A DNA stretch of 64,000 nucleotides from Carettochelys insculpta (GCF_033958435.1 NC_134160.1:18153001-18217000); one strand, 5' to 3'; counted from the first letter of the stretch, positions 31,650 to 43,490 are shown. Notes: generated by a model not told the origin, from the letters alone. A program made the numbers and translations.

Positions 31650-31803
31650 GAGCAGGAGACGGATGGCAGGAGATAAATCACTTGATCATTGTCTTCTGTT
31701 CTCCTTCTCTGGGGCACCTGGCATTGGCCACTGTCGGCAGACGGGATACTGGGCTGGATGGACCTTTGGTCTGACCCAGTATGGCCATTCTTATGTTCTT
31801 ATC
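31650..31803 (+). repeat. CR1 3' end, sense strand
   Basis: CR1 3' UTR ('ggatggacctttggtctgac', 'ccagtatggccattcttatg') ending in the repeated ATTCTTATGTTCTTA tail. Nearly identical to the end of the CR1 at 60225-61378. Confidence 0.92.
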
Positions 31804-34800
31804 TTCTAAGCAGCTCCTGCAAGAAGTGGCATCTCCTGTTTCCAGGCAGCTTCTATGCGAAGGCATGGCCAGGCAGCCTTGTGTACTGCCCACCGTCCAC
31901 AGGCACCCCCTCCCGCACCTATTGTGTGTGACTTTCAGCTCTGAAACACTGGGGGCTGTTAAAGAAATTATTTCTGTCTTATCCAGCGAAGTCTCAGAAA
32001 TAGTACAGCAAACCTGCATTTACGGGACTGATGGGGAAGGGGTGTCGGTTAATGCCTGAGCCTGTTGTACTGTGTGACGGTGCACTGACCTTGCCAGCCC
32101 ATCACTCACTCCTGTCCTCTGCCCCCACTTCCCTTCCCCCTCCTGCCCCGCTCTTCCCCTCACACCTCCCTCTCCCTAGCAGAGGAGCTGGACACCAGCC
32201 TGGCTCCTTCCACCTCCTGAGCTCTCAGCGCTGCGGCTCCTCCAGCCCCCGCGGTGGCTCTAGTGAGTCTCCAGCATTTATTTGGGGGCGCAGGGGAGAG
32301 GCTGGCAGGCAGCGCCTGTTATTACTGAAATCCCGTGTGCCAGGGTCTGTCAGATGGAAGGTTTACTGCAGCGATCACATGGGGTTTTCATGGGCTGAGG
32401 GATGCTCCAAAAGTAGTAAGGTAAAATTTCCCCAAATTTTTCATAACTGTTCACTCTGAGTTGAGAAAGAGCACGAGAAGTTTCAGGGTCTTTTGTTTGG
32501 GTGATTCCAGGTATTTGAGAGAAGACACAAAGGGTGTGTCCTTGTATGACAGGTGCCGGGAAGTCCAAGAGTTTGTATTATTCATCTATAATCTCTCACT
32601 AGCATAGAAGAGTGTGCAAAGCACTCTAGAAAATTATTTACCATCAGTCATTACTGGTATATGTTTACTGGGCCTGGTGTTTCTCTGCCTTGAACTTCGC
32701 ACAGTCAGTTACACCTGATAAAACACAATCGCGCTATGCCGGTGCAGCTGGTTTTGATACTCACTTTGCATTGCACAGCTGCAAACAATTCACCAGGAGC
32801 CTCAGTGTCTCAGGCCTCCCCGTATAAAGAGCTGGGCCAGACTTAGTGGCAAGTGACCTCTTGGGGTACCAGCTTGGGGAGGGGGGTGGGGGGTGGGCTC
32901 TGAGTGCTATAGGTACTCAGAAGTTTACCAGATGGAGAGGGGTGCCAAAGATGTTCCTGGCCTAAGCAACGTTTGGTCTGGCACTAGTCTGGATCATGAG
33001 ATTTGTGTTATCTGACGCAACGCTAACACAATCCCCTGAAAACAGCCAGGAGAAACCTGGGAGGGAATTCAGCATGGATTTTAAACAAAATAATGTCATC
33101 TGTGGTTTCGTGCTTAGTCACAGAAAAATATTCTGAATAACAATTTTGCAAGTAAGAACATTTTATTTCATTTTCAAAATCTGATAAGTAAATACTCCAG
33201 AATATTTTAAGAAATTTTGTATTGTAATTGTGAATATTTGTACCAAAAACCTGATTCTAAGGGTTATACCAACCCAATTAAGTGACAGGAACAACATCAT
33301 GTGAACTGTGTCCAATCAAGTGAGCACAAATTCTGAAACATCACAATGAACTATCTACAAGACCACAAATTAGTCCCTGCAAATAATCTGAAGTGGCAAA
33401 TAAATTAGAGAAAACTGAAGTATGTTGCAAATAATTTGCAAGGAAACAAAAAGGCAACGTTTGACTGATAAGTTTTTTTTTTTACAAAGTACTCATCCAG
33501 TTTCCACAGATAAGTGTAATATGATAGATGCACAGATACCATTTGAACTATTTTCTTTCCATTTACTGAAACACACCTTACCTTTTAACTTACAGCAAAA
33601 TACTTACATGAAGACAACAAGAGCTCAAGCGAGGGGGCCCTCGTCATTGACATCACATCTGGGTTGTCCAGCTGGGACCCTCCGCCCATACCTCGCCCTA
33701 GTTCCTGGAGGGACCCTCAACTAGGTGTTAGGCATGCTGGTTGCCCTGTAACCTGGGAGGGGGCGGTCAGTCCCACCAAGGGCAGCCACAGTACACCCAC
33801 ACAGCTGCCGGCACCAGAGAGCCATGCTCCCTGGGCCCTGGGGGGCTGGCACTCGGCACTCAGCACCGCACAACCTGGACAGCACCACAGGCGGCACAGC
33901 CATGGAGAGACTGGAGGGGAGGGGCAGAAGGAATCCCACACCTGCACCCTTGTGACCCTTGTGGGGAACCCTGGGATCCAGACATCACAGGGAACCCCAG
34001 GATGGGGAGGGGAGAGGCAGGGACACAGGAGCCATGGCACAGGACTGATGGCCCATTCCTCTGTCCCCTTCTGTCCCCACAGCTCCAGCACCCAGCAGCT
34101 GGGTGAGCTCCATCCATTGGCCAGGAGCCCAGCCACTGAGGGTGAAGGGGAGATGCCCAGACCCCAACCAGGGATGGAACGGGGTTGCCGCCAGGCCGTA
34201 CACTGGCGCTGCCAGGGTAGAGACGAGGACCCGGGGGACCTTGCCCACGCCATAGCCCTGCGGCACTTCGCAGGCATGCTGCAGTGTGGCTCTTGGTGGG
34301 GTGGCAGGCCTGGGACAGGATGGCATCCAACCTGGATGCCTGGACCCAGGCTGTGACCATCCACCTGGCCCCACCTGCCGCCCCCTCATGAGCCACTCCT
34401 GTACCCACCCCTCCCCTTTGTCACCTGCCCCCCCAACCTCTCCCTGGCCCCGCCCCCTCAACCTCCCCCTGCTCCAACTTCTCCCCCCACACACCAGCCC
34501 CTGCCACAAGCCCGATATCGCTGCCTTGATCCCAACCCACCTCCCGCCAGCCAGCCTCCTCCAGCTGGTGCGCGTGTTTGTGGCAGGGCCAGTCATGCAG
34601 AGGCAGCTCTTCACGATCCCCCCCACTGTGCCAACCGCGGCGAGGCAGCGGACACTTCGGCCCAGCCACACTCAATGGGGCTTCTGGACCCCAGGGGGGA
34701 GGGTAGGGGCACACGCGGGAGATGGGGATCCCGTCCCTTGACCCCCATCAAAGGTTAAGGCCCCCCACCCCAACCGCCAGCTCTCCTGTAGCATTGGTGT

Positions 34801-34925
34801 GCATCTGCCCTGGCTCAAGCCACCCCTGCAAATAGTTCTCCCCACCCCCCCAGTTCATAGTTCCCCCAGTCCCAGGTACACAGTTTACAAGGTCACATAG
34901 ACACAAAGATTGGTTAGGTGCCCAG
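31804..34925. other. Mostly unrecognised sequence
   Basis: 32100-32190 is a pyrimidine-rich tract. 33000-33600 is AT-rich without motifs. 33640-34750 is GC-rich and lies next to the antisense Harbinger copy. A plus-strand frame at about 34215-34389 (…WQAWDRMASNLDAWTQAV…, ending TGA) reads like protein and might be the second ORF of that transposon, but no Myb/SANT signature was confirmed. Confidence 0.3.
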
Positions 34926-35059
34926 TAAATCATTTATTTGTGGTTACCCCTGTGTCCCCTGTGCATGTGTGGGGGTGGAGGGGGTGTACATGGGGTGGGG
35001 AGGCACATGCATGGGGGAGGTCAGTGTGGCTCCTGGGTGAAGGCCTCACACAGGGCCTC

Positions 35060-36470
35060 CCCTACCCACACCCTATCCTTCTGGGCCTGGCAGCCCAGGT
35101 GGCCTGCCCCGTACGAAGGGCTCGTGCTTCACCTCCACGAGGTTGTGCAAGGTGCAGCATGCCCTGACCAGGGCTGGGATGTTAGCAAAGCCAAGCTCCA
35201 GCCTCATTAGCAGGCAGCAGAAGTGCCCTTTGAGGAAGCCGAATGCATATTCAGGGCCCGGTTGAGCTGCTCATTAAAAATGTCCTAGGCAGACTGGATG
35301 TGACCCGTACGTGGCCGCATCAGCCAGGCCTTCAGGGGATAGGCTGCGTCAGCCATGATGAAGGGTGGCATTGTGGTGTCCCCCACGGGGAGCTACCCCT
35401 CCCAGGGGATGAAGTTCCCCTCAGCCAAACGGTGACACAGCCCCAAGTTCCGGAACATCCAGGCATCATGGGCGCGGCTGGCCCAGCCCGCACGTACATC
35501 CTTGAACCAGCCCTTGGTGTCGGTGAGCTCCTACAGCACCGCGGCGTTGCAGCCCTTGTGATTCACATAGGCCCTGCTGCTGAGCTCTGGGGCCCAGATG
35601 GCGATGTGGGTGCCATGCAGCTCCCCGAGTCTGTTGGGGAAGCCCAGCTCATGGAATGCCTTGAGGGTGTCATCGAGGTCGCCAGTGCAGATCAGCTGCC
35701 ACAGGAGGAAACTGTTGATGGACTGGATGACCTGCAGTGTGTGAGGGGAGAACCTGCCTGTCCCTGACCCCATCCCCATCCCTGTCCCCGTCCCCAATTC
35801 CACTGCCCTGTCCCCTCCCCCATCCCCTACAGGTCATTCCTCCCGGGGATGCCTTCTCCCTCCCCCCTGCATGCCCACATGTCCTCTCCCCCATCCTCGC
35901 CAGGGGCTGCCCCCCTCTTCCCAATGGTGTCCCTTGTCGGGGAGCTCCCCTACCATCCCCTGCCCCCTGCCTGTGGCGGGAGTGTGACCCAAACATGGCT
36001 TACCTTGTTAAGCACAGCCCCGACAGTGGATCTGCCCACCCTGAACTGGTGGCCAACAGATCGGTGGCTGCCCAGGGTAGCCAGTTTCCATAGGGCAATT
36101 TCTGCAGCGGGAGCGCTGGCATCATGCGGGTGTCATGGTGCTGAAGGGCTGGGGCAAGCCAGTGGCACAGCTCCAGGAATATCCTCTCGGTCATCCTGAA
36201 GTTCTGTAGCCACCAGTCACCCCCCGTCCTCCAGCACCAGCTGTTCCCACCAGTCTGTGCTTGTGGGATAGCCCCACAAGTGGCAGATGGCCTGGGGGAC
36301 CAGGCGAGGGCATCGTGCCCTGAGGACAGCTTCCAGGAGGGTGGCCAGCAGGTAGCCACCTGAAGCTGCTGCAAGACCATGGCCAGCACTGTGGCCACAG
36401 CTTTGGTTGGGGAAGGGAGCTGCTTGGGGTCCACAGGGTGGTCTGCAGTGCCTCCTCTGCATGTTTTTGC
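35060..36470 (-). pseudogene. Harbinger transposase pseudogene, copy B (two exons)
   Basis: Exon 1 (to 36004) is broken by several frameshifts but retains DWWLQNFRMTERIFLELCHW and, in another frame, SVGHQFRVGRSTVGAVLNK. An intron from 36003 to 35732 has GTAAGC and CAG ends. Exon 2 continues VIQSINSFLLWQL…, reaches the first catalytic region (ELHGTHIAI, with the expected Asp replaced by His), then 'IMADAAYPLKAWLM' with the second Asp. It ends with ALVRACCTLHNLVEVKHE before about 35060. The segment bearing the catalytic Glu is deleted or scrambled near 35230. DDE transposases of this family cut and paste the element with a partner Myb-like protein. Clearly dead. Confidence 0.8.
35732..36003 (-). 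other. Intron in Harbinger transposase B
   Basis: 272 bp, donor AAG|GTAAGC and acceptor CTGCAG|GT, phase 0 after the GAVLNK codons. It matches the position of the intron in copy A. Confidence 0.7.
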
Positions 36471-36780
36471 TCTGCTTGCCCCAGGACAGCTAGCTGGCCC
36501 TCAGCGTGTGCAGGCCGAGGGTCCCGGAGAGGACCCCTTAAAGAAACGGCTGGCAACGGCCCCAGAAGGTCTCAGCCACCATGTGACCCTGCTTGTGACG
36601 ATTCCTGGCCCTGTACTTTCGAAAGGGCACCCCGGGCCGCGTGGACATGCTCTTTTGAAGGGGCGGGTCAGACTGTTGATCCCTGTTTGGCTGTGCGGAC
36701 ACTCCTTTTCGAAAGGCCTCTTTCGACGTGCATTTTTGAAAGCCGTCCTTTTGAAACCCCGTTGTAGTGCAGATGTAGCC

Positions 36781-38024
36781 AGAGCACATTATTAAACAGC
36801 ACTTGACATTTTCCCATTGCTTTGCAGAGGTCCTAAAACAGCCTCTCTCCTTGTGTACAGCAGAGATCAACTGTGGTGTACAACCTCTGAGCCCCATGAT
36901 TTTGGCTTCAGTCCAGCAAAGCATTTAGTCACATGGCTGATGTCAGTGGGAGATAAGGATGATTAAAGTTAAGCACATCTAAGGGAATTTGGATTGATGG
37001 CACTTAAGGTGAGGGAACTGAAGTGATGTGCTTTGTTTCTCAGGATCACATGGGAGTAAAATAGACAGAGGACGTCTGCTGAGATAACTTGCAGAAACCT
37101 GTTGTCAGTTCCAGTGTCGCACGGAGGTGCCATACTGACTGGTGTAGCACAACAGTGCAGCCAGCTGAGAACGCCAGCTACAGAACGCGACCTGGCATAG
37201 GCTTGGAGGGGCTCAGATGGTGAGGGTGTGTCCGTCAGAGTGACAGTACAAGAAGCAGAGGCAGGTTCGAGGCCTGTAAAGATGTGATGGAACAGGTAAA
37301 AAGCACTGAAAATGGTGGGGTTGGGTTGTTTTTTTTTGGTGGAATTCAATGTACAATTTCGTTTTATAAAACGGAAATGTGTGGCCCAGCTCTTGCTGAG
37401 TGGGGTGTGGCCATAAAGGTCAGAGGAGGCACCCTGGGGCAGGAAGGCAGGCCCTGAGCGTGGTGACAAGCGCCTTCCTCACGGCAGAGTCAAGTGGGGC
37501 GTCTGCCTTGCTGTTAGCTTCGTCGGACTGACAAGTCGCTGCGCTGTGAAATCCCCCCCATGCAGCCGCAGCCACTTTGGCTCTGTGCTCACTCCCGGGT
37601 GGCTCTGCACACGGGGGCACTGCCCAGGTTCCCAGCAGCGCACTAAGCGGGGAGCACTATATGCTCTGTTGCAGCACATGGTACAGGAATGAGCCTGTCT
37701 TTTCTGGGCACATGCAGGAATTGTGGGAAGGTGCCCGAGGACCCGTGGCACTTGAGTGATGCGAACCTGTGGGAACACTGCTGAGCGATCATGTTTGAAG
37801 CTGCCATCCAAGGTATACCTGAGCTTCCATCCTTAACCCCTGACTGGCCAGCCAGACTGATTTAATAAAAAAGCACCAGCCCATTCAAATTGAGGGTCTC
37901 TGTGTATGCGCAGGAGTGAAGTTAGGAACAATCCCCAAGTTAATTTAAGCTAATTTCGCAGTGAAGATGAGCCCTGAGAAGCAGCTGTAGGCTGCAGTCT
38001 CCAGGAGCCTCTGCTTTTTATTAT
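36781..38024. other. Unrecognised sequence
   Basis: No gene or repeat family recognised. Confidence 0.3.
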
Positions 38025-38492
38025 CTCAGAGGGGCAGCTGTGTTAGTCTGTAGCTTCACAACTAACAAGCAGCCCTGAAGCAGCTTAGAAACTGAGACAT
38101 GTATTAGGTGGTGACCTTTCATGGGTGAGACCCACTTCTTCTGATGACTGGAGTCTGACGTCAATCATCTGAAGAAGTGGGTCTAACCCAGGTGGCCGAC
38201 GTGTGGCCCACAGGCCAGAATCTAGTCCGTGACGTCTTTTCCCGCTGCGTGAGTGTGGGGCAGAGAGGATTTACTCCTGAGGATGTGGGGGGAGGCGGAG
38301 TTTGGAGCTGAGGTGGGGTTAAGCCTAGCGATGGTGGGTCAAGTTTCAGGTTCTTTTGTGTTTCGCCCCCAGAACATGTAAAAAATTACCGTGTGGCCCC
38401 CAATGCAAAAAGGTTGGTCACCCCTGGTCTAACCCATGACCTCATAAATTCGTTAGTTTCTAAGGTGCTACCCGCTTGTTGTTTGCTTTTTA
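38025..38492. mobile_element. Penelope pseudo-LTR inverted repeat, split by a hAT MITE
   Basis: The left part contains 'gtgttagtctgtagcttcac', 'gtgacctttcatgggtgaga' and 'cccacttcttctgatg'. The right part has inverted counterparts ('catctgaagaagtgggtc', 'gttagtttctaaggtgctac'). These are Penelope end sequences arranged head to head. The hAT element at 38189-38426 separates the right arm. Confidence 0.7.
38189..38426. mobile_element. hAT MITE with exact 8-bp target duplication
   Basis: 238 bp, starting CAGGTGGCCGACGTGTGG and ending …AAGGTTGGTCACCCCTG, the CAG…CTG hAT termini. GTCTAACC flanks it on both sides (38181-38188 and 38427-38434). The interior contains the G-rich 'gagctgaggtggggttaagcc' block also found in the minisatellite at 28063. 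Confidence 0.9.
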
Positions 38493-39106
38493 TGATGTTA
38501 GAACTAGGTCACCTTCAAAATGACAATAGCTTAGTTCTTAAATACAGCATAAGCTCGCTTGGCCAAGGAGAAGAGCAGCACACCCGGGGTGAATTCCATG
38601 CACACTGATTTGTTCAGTGGCAGGGAAAACCCAAACAATTGTGGTCATTAATTGAGCTGGGAGAATCACAGAGCAGGAGGAGCTACTCCTCAGGCACCAG
38701 CCTGTAATGTGAAAGACAGAGAAGTTACTCACTTTGGCTACGTCTACAGTAGGACACTACGTCAAAGTAGCCTGCTTCGAAGTAATGACATTGAAATAGG
38801 CTACTTCAACATGTATTGTCCACACGTCACCGGGGCCGGCGCTGTCGATGCTCAACGTCGAAGTAGCGATGGGGAACATGGAAAGGAGCTGCCCCAGAAG
38901 GAAACACAGAGCATTCACACACACAAGAGCTCCCCTTCGAAATAAGGGGCCATGAATGCCCACGGACGGGGTCACAGGCTGGACTAGCCCTTCCAGGGCA
39001 ACAGCAAGCCGGCCCTTTAAAGGGCCCCTCCCAGACACACCCGGCCTGCCCAGCACGAGGTCTGCAGAGCAGTAGCCGCACTCTCGCAGACCGACGCACA
39101 GCAGCC

Positions 39107-40480
39107 ATGGACACCCAGCAGCAGCAGCAGCACCTGGAAGCCTTCCAGGTTGTCATCCAGGGAGCAAGCACCCTGCTAGGTGCTGCATGGGGACTGCCCA
39201 GCAGCTCCTGGCAGGGGCCCCTTCCCCGGGGGCTGACCGGGATGCCCCGACCACCGGGGTCCCCTGTTCCTCCCCTGCCGGCTGCTCCCCTGCCTCTGGA
39301 GCTGCCCCCCAGCTCCGAGTGGTGGGAGCAGCTGGTCATGCAGGAGTGGGACGATGACACGTGGCTGCAGAATTTCCGCATGCACCGGCAGACCTTCCTG
39401 GAGCTCTGCCAGTGGCTCACCCCCGCACGGAGGCACCACAACACCCGGATGCAGCACACCCTCCCCATCGAGAGGAGGGTTGCAATAGCCGGCTGGAAGC
39501 TGGTCACTCTGGACAGCTACCACTCCGTGGGACACCAGTTTGGAGTGGGAAAGGCCACGGTCGGGGCCATCATCATGGAGATAAGGAGGCCTGGGCATGC
39601 ACCCACCGGGGGGCGGGCAGCTAGGGAGGGGGGCCCAGGTGTGGGGCTGGAGAACGAGGGGCCGGGTGGAGGCCTGGGGAGGGAGGGGTGGCTGGTGAGG
39701 GAAGGGCTCAGGTGTGGGGCCGGGGAGAGAGGGGTGCCCTGGGAGGGAGGGGTTGGGCAGGGGGGTGCCTGCTACGGCAGCCTGGGGCACCCTGCACGCC
39801 ATCATGGACACTTGTATCCCCTCCCCACAGGTGGTCCATGTGCTCAATGCTTTGCTGCTCCACAGGGTCATCCAAGTCAGGGACCTGGACACAGCTGTCA
39901 CCGGATTCACCACCATGGGGTTCCTGAACTGTTTCAAGGCCCTAGACAGGACCCACATCCTCATCCACGCCCCAGATCACAGCTGGGGGAAGATACATAA
40001 ACCAGAGGGGCTACCACTCTGTGGTCCCTCAGGCCATGGTGGACAGCCAGGGACACTTCTAGGACGTGTACGTGGGCTGGCCCGGCTGTACACACGACGC
40101 CCACATCTTCTGGAACTCAGGTCTGTGCCACCGACTGGAGCCGGGGACCTACATCCCCCAGAGGGATCTCCCTCTGGGGGACACCACCGTGCCCCTCTGC
40201 CTTGTGGCGGACGCGGCCTACCCACTCCAGCCCTGGCTCATGCATCTGTACACCAGCCACCTCACCACCAGCCAGGAGTGTTTCAATGGTCGCCTGAACC
40301 ATGCCCACCAGGTGGTGGAGAGGACATTCAGCCTCCTGAAGGGCCAGTGGCAGTGCCTCCTCACCTGCCTGGACATTGGCCTCCAGAACATCCCCCAGGT
40401 TGTGGGCACATGCTGCATGCTCCACAACATTGTCGAGAGCAAGGGGGAGGCTTTCATCCGGAAAGAGAGAGGGATGGGAA
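39107..40480 (+). pseudogene. Harbinger transposase pseudogene, copy A (two exons)
   Basis: The ATG at 39107 (MDTQQQQQH…) fits the derivative at 62315 (MDPQLQQQQ). Exon 1 (39107-39580) holds WWEQLVMQEWDDDTWLQNFR and SVGHQFGVGKATVGAIIME. The intron 39581-39830 has an AT instead of GT donor, so splicing is probably lost. Exon 2 starts VVHVLNALLLHRVI. The first catalytic Asp is in KALDRTHI, the second in VADAAYPLQPWLM, and Glu in HQVVERTFSLLKG. A frameshift lies near 39990 and TAG at 40061-40063 interrupts the frame. The C-terminal CCMLHNIVESKGEAF is typical. All three DDE residues survive, but the breaks make it nonfunctional. Confidence 0.88.
39581..39830 (+). other. Intron in Harbinger transposase A with a mutated donor
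   Basis: Begins GAG|ATAAGG where GTAAGG would be expected, and ends CTCCCCACAG. Phase 0, same codon position as in copy B. Confidence 0.65.
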
Positions 40481-40863
40481 GGCTGTTAATACTGTGCCCT
40501 GACCTGTGGCCCATGCCTCCCGCGCCCCCCTTGGGTGCTGGGTCTCCATCCTCCTCCATGGGTGTGGTGTCCCTGTTGGGTGGCCCCATTGCATGGTCCC
40601 CTGCCCCCAGGGTTAGGGCACAGTGCTGTCCATGAGTGTGGGTGCTGACACATCTCAAAGAACCATTGCACCGCACTATGCATGCAGATGAGAATTTCGA
40701 TATACTTTGGGATAACGGGCAATCCCTTTGATCTTTCTGCAAGGGATAAAAATAATCTTTGTGATTTTCTAAAAGACCATGACCTGTCTATGTAGAAGTA
40801 TATGGCTTTCCTGACATCCAAAGTGTGGAGTTTGGCCTCCACGTGGGAAGCGTGTGGTTTAGG

Positions 40864-41210
40864 CTAGAAGGTAGGCAGGGTTATAGGTTCGTTGAGATGG
40901 AACATTTTGGGTAGAAAGGCAGGATGGGGTGGTAATACCACTTTCGGTTTGTGGAAGGTTGTGTATGGTGGAGAGCTGGTCAAAGCAGCTCTTGCGCTCA
41001 CCCTTCGAGCTGAAGTTATCACCACTAGAAACAGGGTTTTCATTGTTAATACAGCTAGGGAACATGTGGCCATTGACTTGATTGGCAGCCCCGTCAATGT
41101 ATAAAGGACAAGTCCCAAGTCCCATGCTGTACGTATAGGTTTGCGAGGAGGCATAATGTTTTGTGAACCTTTGCAAAACCTTTTTACGATCGTGGGAGTG
41201 AATACCAAGA
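40864..41210 (-). pseudogene. DIRS tyrosine recombinase fragment
   Basis: The minus strand reads …IVKRFCKGSQNIMPPR…, WDLGLVLYTLTGLPIKSM, then TLFLVVITSARRVSARAAL, followed by KVVLPPHPAFLPKMFH. The ARRVS segment contains the first catalytic Arg of the recombinase. The His-x-x-Arg and Tyr regions further on were not recognised, so the catalytic C-terminus is lost or too decayed. Confidence 0.7.
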
Positions 41211-41472
41211 AGCCTTCTACAGGAGGATGGAAATAATGGCTGAAAGGTAGATTCAGTGTGAAGACAGTGATAGGTGAGTTTTAAGTTAAGAAAGTAGACA
41301 AGGATTAAATGCAGGGGAGCTTTTAGAACCCCTTTTGGAACACCAGGACGAGAAGTGGGTCCACGTCGAAAGGTAAGTTTTTCTAGTCATTTTTCATCTG
41401 CTCTGTAAGAGCACGTCTCTCACTTGGTGGGAATAGAGGTGTGCATGATCTGGGAACCACAGAAAAACCAGG

Positions 41473-41691
41473 GCAGCAACGAAGGATCCTGTGGCACCTT
41501 ATAGACTAACGCAAAAGTTTAGAGCATGAGCTTTCGTGAGTTAACTCACTTCTTCAGATGCTGGTCCAGCATCTGAAGAAGTGAGTTAACTCACGAAAGC
41601 TCATGCTCTAAACTTTTCTGTTAGTCTGTAAGGTGCCACAGGACCCTTCGTTGCTGCTACAGATCCAGACTAACACGGCTACCCCTCTGAT
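41473..41691. mobile_element. Palindromic Penelope insertion in the DIRS element
   Basis: 219 bp flanked by an exact 14-bp duplication ACAGAAAAACCAGG (41459-41472 and 41692-41705). Two arms of about 90 bp are inverted around 41565 with almost perfect pairing. Each holds 'gaagtgagttaactcacg', 'aaagctcatgctctaaac' and 'ttagtctgtaaggtgccac', the end sequence of Penelope-like elements. The right end carries 'gactaacacggctacccctc'. Confidence 0.88.
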
Positions 41692-41865
41692 ACAGAAAAA
41701 CCAGGCTGTCAGATGGAGGGTGTGCGGTCTGAAGTGAAGCATGGAACCATTGTTCTGGGACAGCAAGTCCAGAGGGCTGGGAAGCAAGTGAGGAGGATGA
41801 CAAGATATATGAAAGAGTAAAGGAAACCAGATCTGTGTGGGCCTCCCTGGAACAATGAGGATAAT

Positions 41866-42470
41866 TCATGCTCTGTCTGTCCGGCTTTTCCTGAGGACTC
41901 TGGCGATCAGAGGAATGGGTGGAAAGGCACACAGGAGGTGAATACTCCAGGAGAGGAGAAAGGCATCCCCTAGAGATCTGTGGCCTTTGCCTACTCTGAA
42001 GCAGTACCAGCTGCATTTGGAGCTCTCCAGTGTTGCAAAGAGATCTACAACTGGGTGGTCCCATATCTGGAAGAGGTGCTGGGTCACTTTGTGGTAGAGG
42101 GCATATTTGTGGCCCAGGGAGAAATCACAACTTAGAGAGTCTGCGACTGTGCTGCTCATGCCCGGCAGGTATGAAGCCAAGAGGACGATGTTGTGACCAA
42201 TACAGCAGTTCCATGGTTTGATGGCTTCTGCACAAAGGGATTGTGACCAAGCTGCTCCCTGATGACTGATATAGAACATCATTGTGGTGTTGTCTGTGAG
42301 GATCCAGATGGTCTTGTTTTGAATGTGAGGCAGGAAATGCCTTGCAAGCATTGCAAACAGTGCGTAACTCAAGGAGCTTGATATGCAGCCTCTGCTCCCC
42401 TCTGGTCCATTGACCTTGGATGTGTTGTTGTTCACAATGCACTCCCCAGCCAAGCAGTGATGCATCCATT
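41866..42470 (-). pseudogene. DIRS RNase H region and following domain
   Basis: The minus strand has MDASLLGWGVHCEQQ (the DxS start of DIRS RNase H), then a frame change, IWILTDNTTMMFYISHQG, LCAEAIKPWNCCIGHNIVLL and ASYLPGMSSTVADSLS, the last with the terminal Asp. This is followed by the DIRS-specific HPVVDLFATLESSKCSWYC and LGDAFLLSWSIHLLCAFPPI. At least one frameshift breaks it. Confidence 0.85.
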
Positions 42471-42899
42471 TGATAATTATGTATCCGTAATTTGATAGAC
42501 TGGTTGGGTGATGATGAAATGGGACCCCCTGCTAGAGTGTTTTGTTCTTGGGTCCACCGGCATAAGGACTCAGTTACCTTTCAAGATACCGATACCCATC
42601 TGGGTATTTGATGTTTGCCACAGGTATATATACTGATGCCAGCCAATACTAAAGGCAACAAAAATGTAGTGGCCGCCATGTGGCCAAGGAAGTGAACGCA
42701 TGTAAGAACGGGAGCCACAGGGCTGATGGTAAGTTGTGATATAAGGCCCTTTATAAAATAAGCTTGGGTGGTTGTGGAGCTGAGCTGAGCTGAGCTCCTA
42801 TGAAATCGATGCATGTGGTAGATTCTAGCGGTGATTTGGCAATGTTTATAAGGAACCCAAGGAATTGTAGAGGCTGTCTCAAGGATTGGATCATGGTTC

Positions 42900-43490
42900 T
42901 TTATAATGTCCTGTGAGGGTCCTCAGTTGTCAAGATATGGGAATATGGTGATGCCTTCCTAGCTGAGATGCACAGCTGCTGATGCAAGGACTTTGGTGAA
43001 TGCCCTGGGGGCAGCTGGAAGCCTGAAGGGCTGGACTCTGTATTGATAGAGTTGTGCTCTGAGGGCAAATCGCAAGAAACGTCTGTGAGCAGGGTGAATA
43101 GTGACATGGAAATAAGTTTGAGGGCTGCAAACCAGTCCCTGTTGTCCAGCGAAGGGATTATAGAAGATAGCATGGTCATCTTGAATTGCTGTTTGCAATG
43201 TATTTGTTCAACCACCATAGAACCAGGATGGGTCTCCAACCCTCTGTTTGCTTTTCCTTTAGGAAGTAGTTTGAGTAAAATCCTTCCCCTGATGCTGGTT
43301 TGGAACTTCTTCTATAGCTCCAATCTGCAAAAAGGTGCTGCACTTTGGGGCATATAAAGCTCTCCTGGGAGGGGTCCCTGAAGAGGGGCAGGTAAGGGGC
43401 AGATATTGGAAGGATGGAGAGTAGAGGGAAAGTGTATCCCTGGGCTAAGGTGTCGAACACCCATCTGTCCATGGTTATTAGTGTCTACTG
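42900..43490 (-). pseudogene. DIRS reverse transcriptase region
   Basis: The minus strand shows PLFRDPSQESFICPKVQHLF, GFYSNYFLKEKQTEGWRPIL and, after frame changes, 'YFHVTIHPAHRRFLRFALRA', 'FRLPAAPRAFTKVLASAAVH' and a final YLDN at the position of the YLDD active site. The Asp-to-Asn change at the second active-site residue and the frameshifts indicate loss of function. Confidence 0.8.

Larger units (their letters stand above)
34926..36780 (-). mobile_element. PIF/Harbinger element, copy B, antisense
   Basis: The 5' end is at 36780: the minus strand begins GGCTACATCTGCACTACAAC, matching the Harbinger termini here, followed by several TTTCGAAAGG subterminal motifs (36610-36740). A transposase pseudogene with one intron follows, and a minus-strand AATAAA near 34930-34940 sits after its end. 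The other terminus was not found, so the 3' boundary is a minimum. Confidence 0.75.
38736..40640 (+). mobile_element. PIF/Harbinger element, copy A, sense, 3' end missing
   Basis: It begins GGCTACGTCTACAGTAGGAC with further 'cgaagtag' and 'gtcgatgctcaacgtcgaag' motifs, as in the deletion derivative at 61998. A leader of about 370 bp precedes the transposase ATG at 39107. After the transposase, no right terminus was found; recognisable DIRS-like sequence begins shortly after 40640. Confidence 0.8.

Noticed and set aside
33717..34671. Several minus-strand frames of 180-230 codons
   Set aside because: They overlap in different frames and lack motifs. A plus-strand segment inside (about 34215-34389) looks slightly more coding-like but remains unproven.
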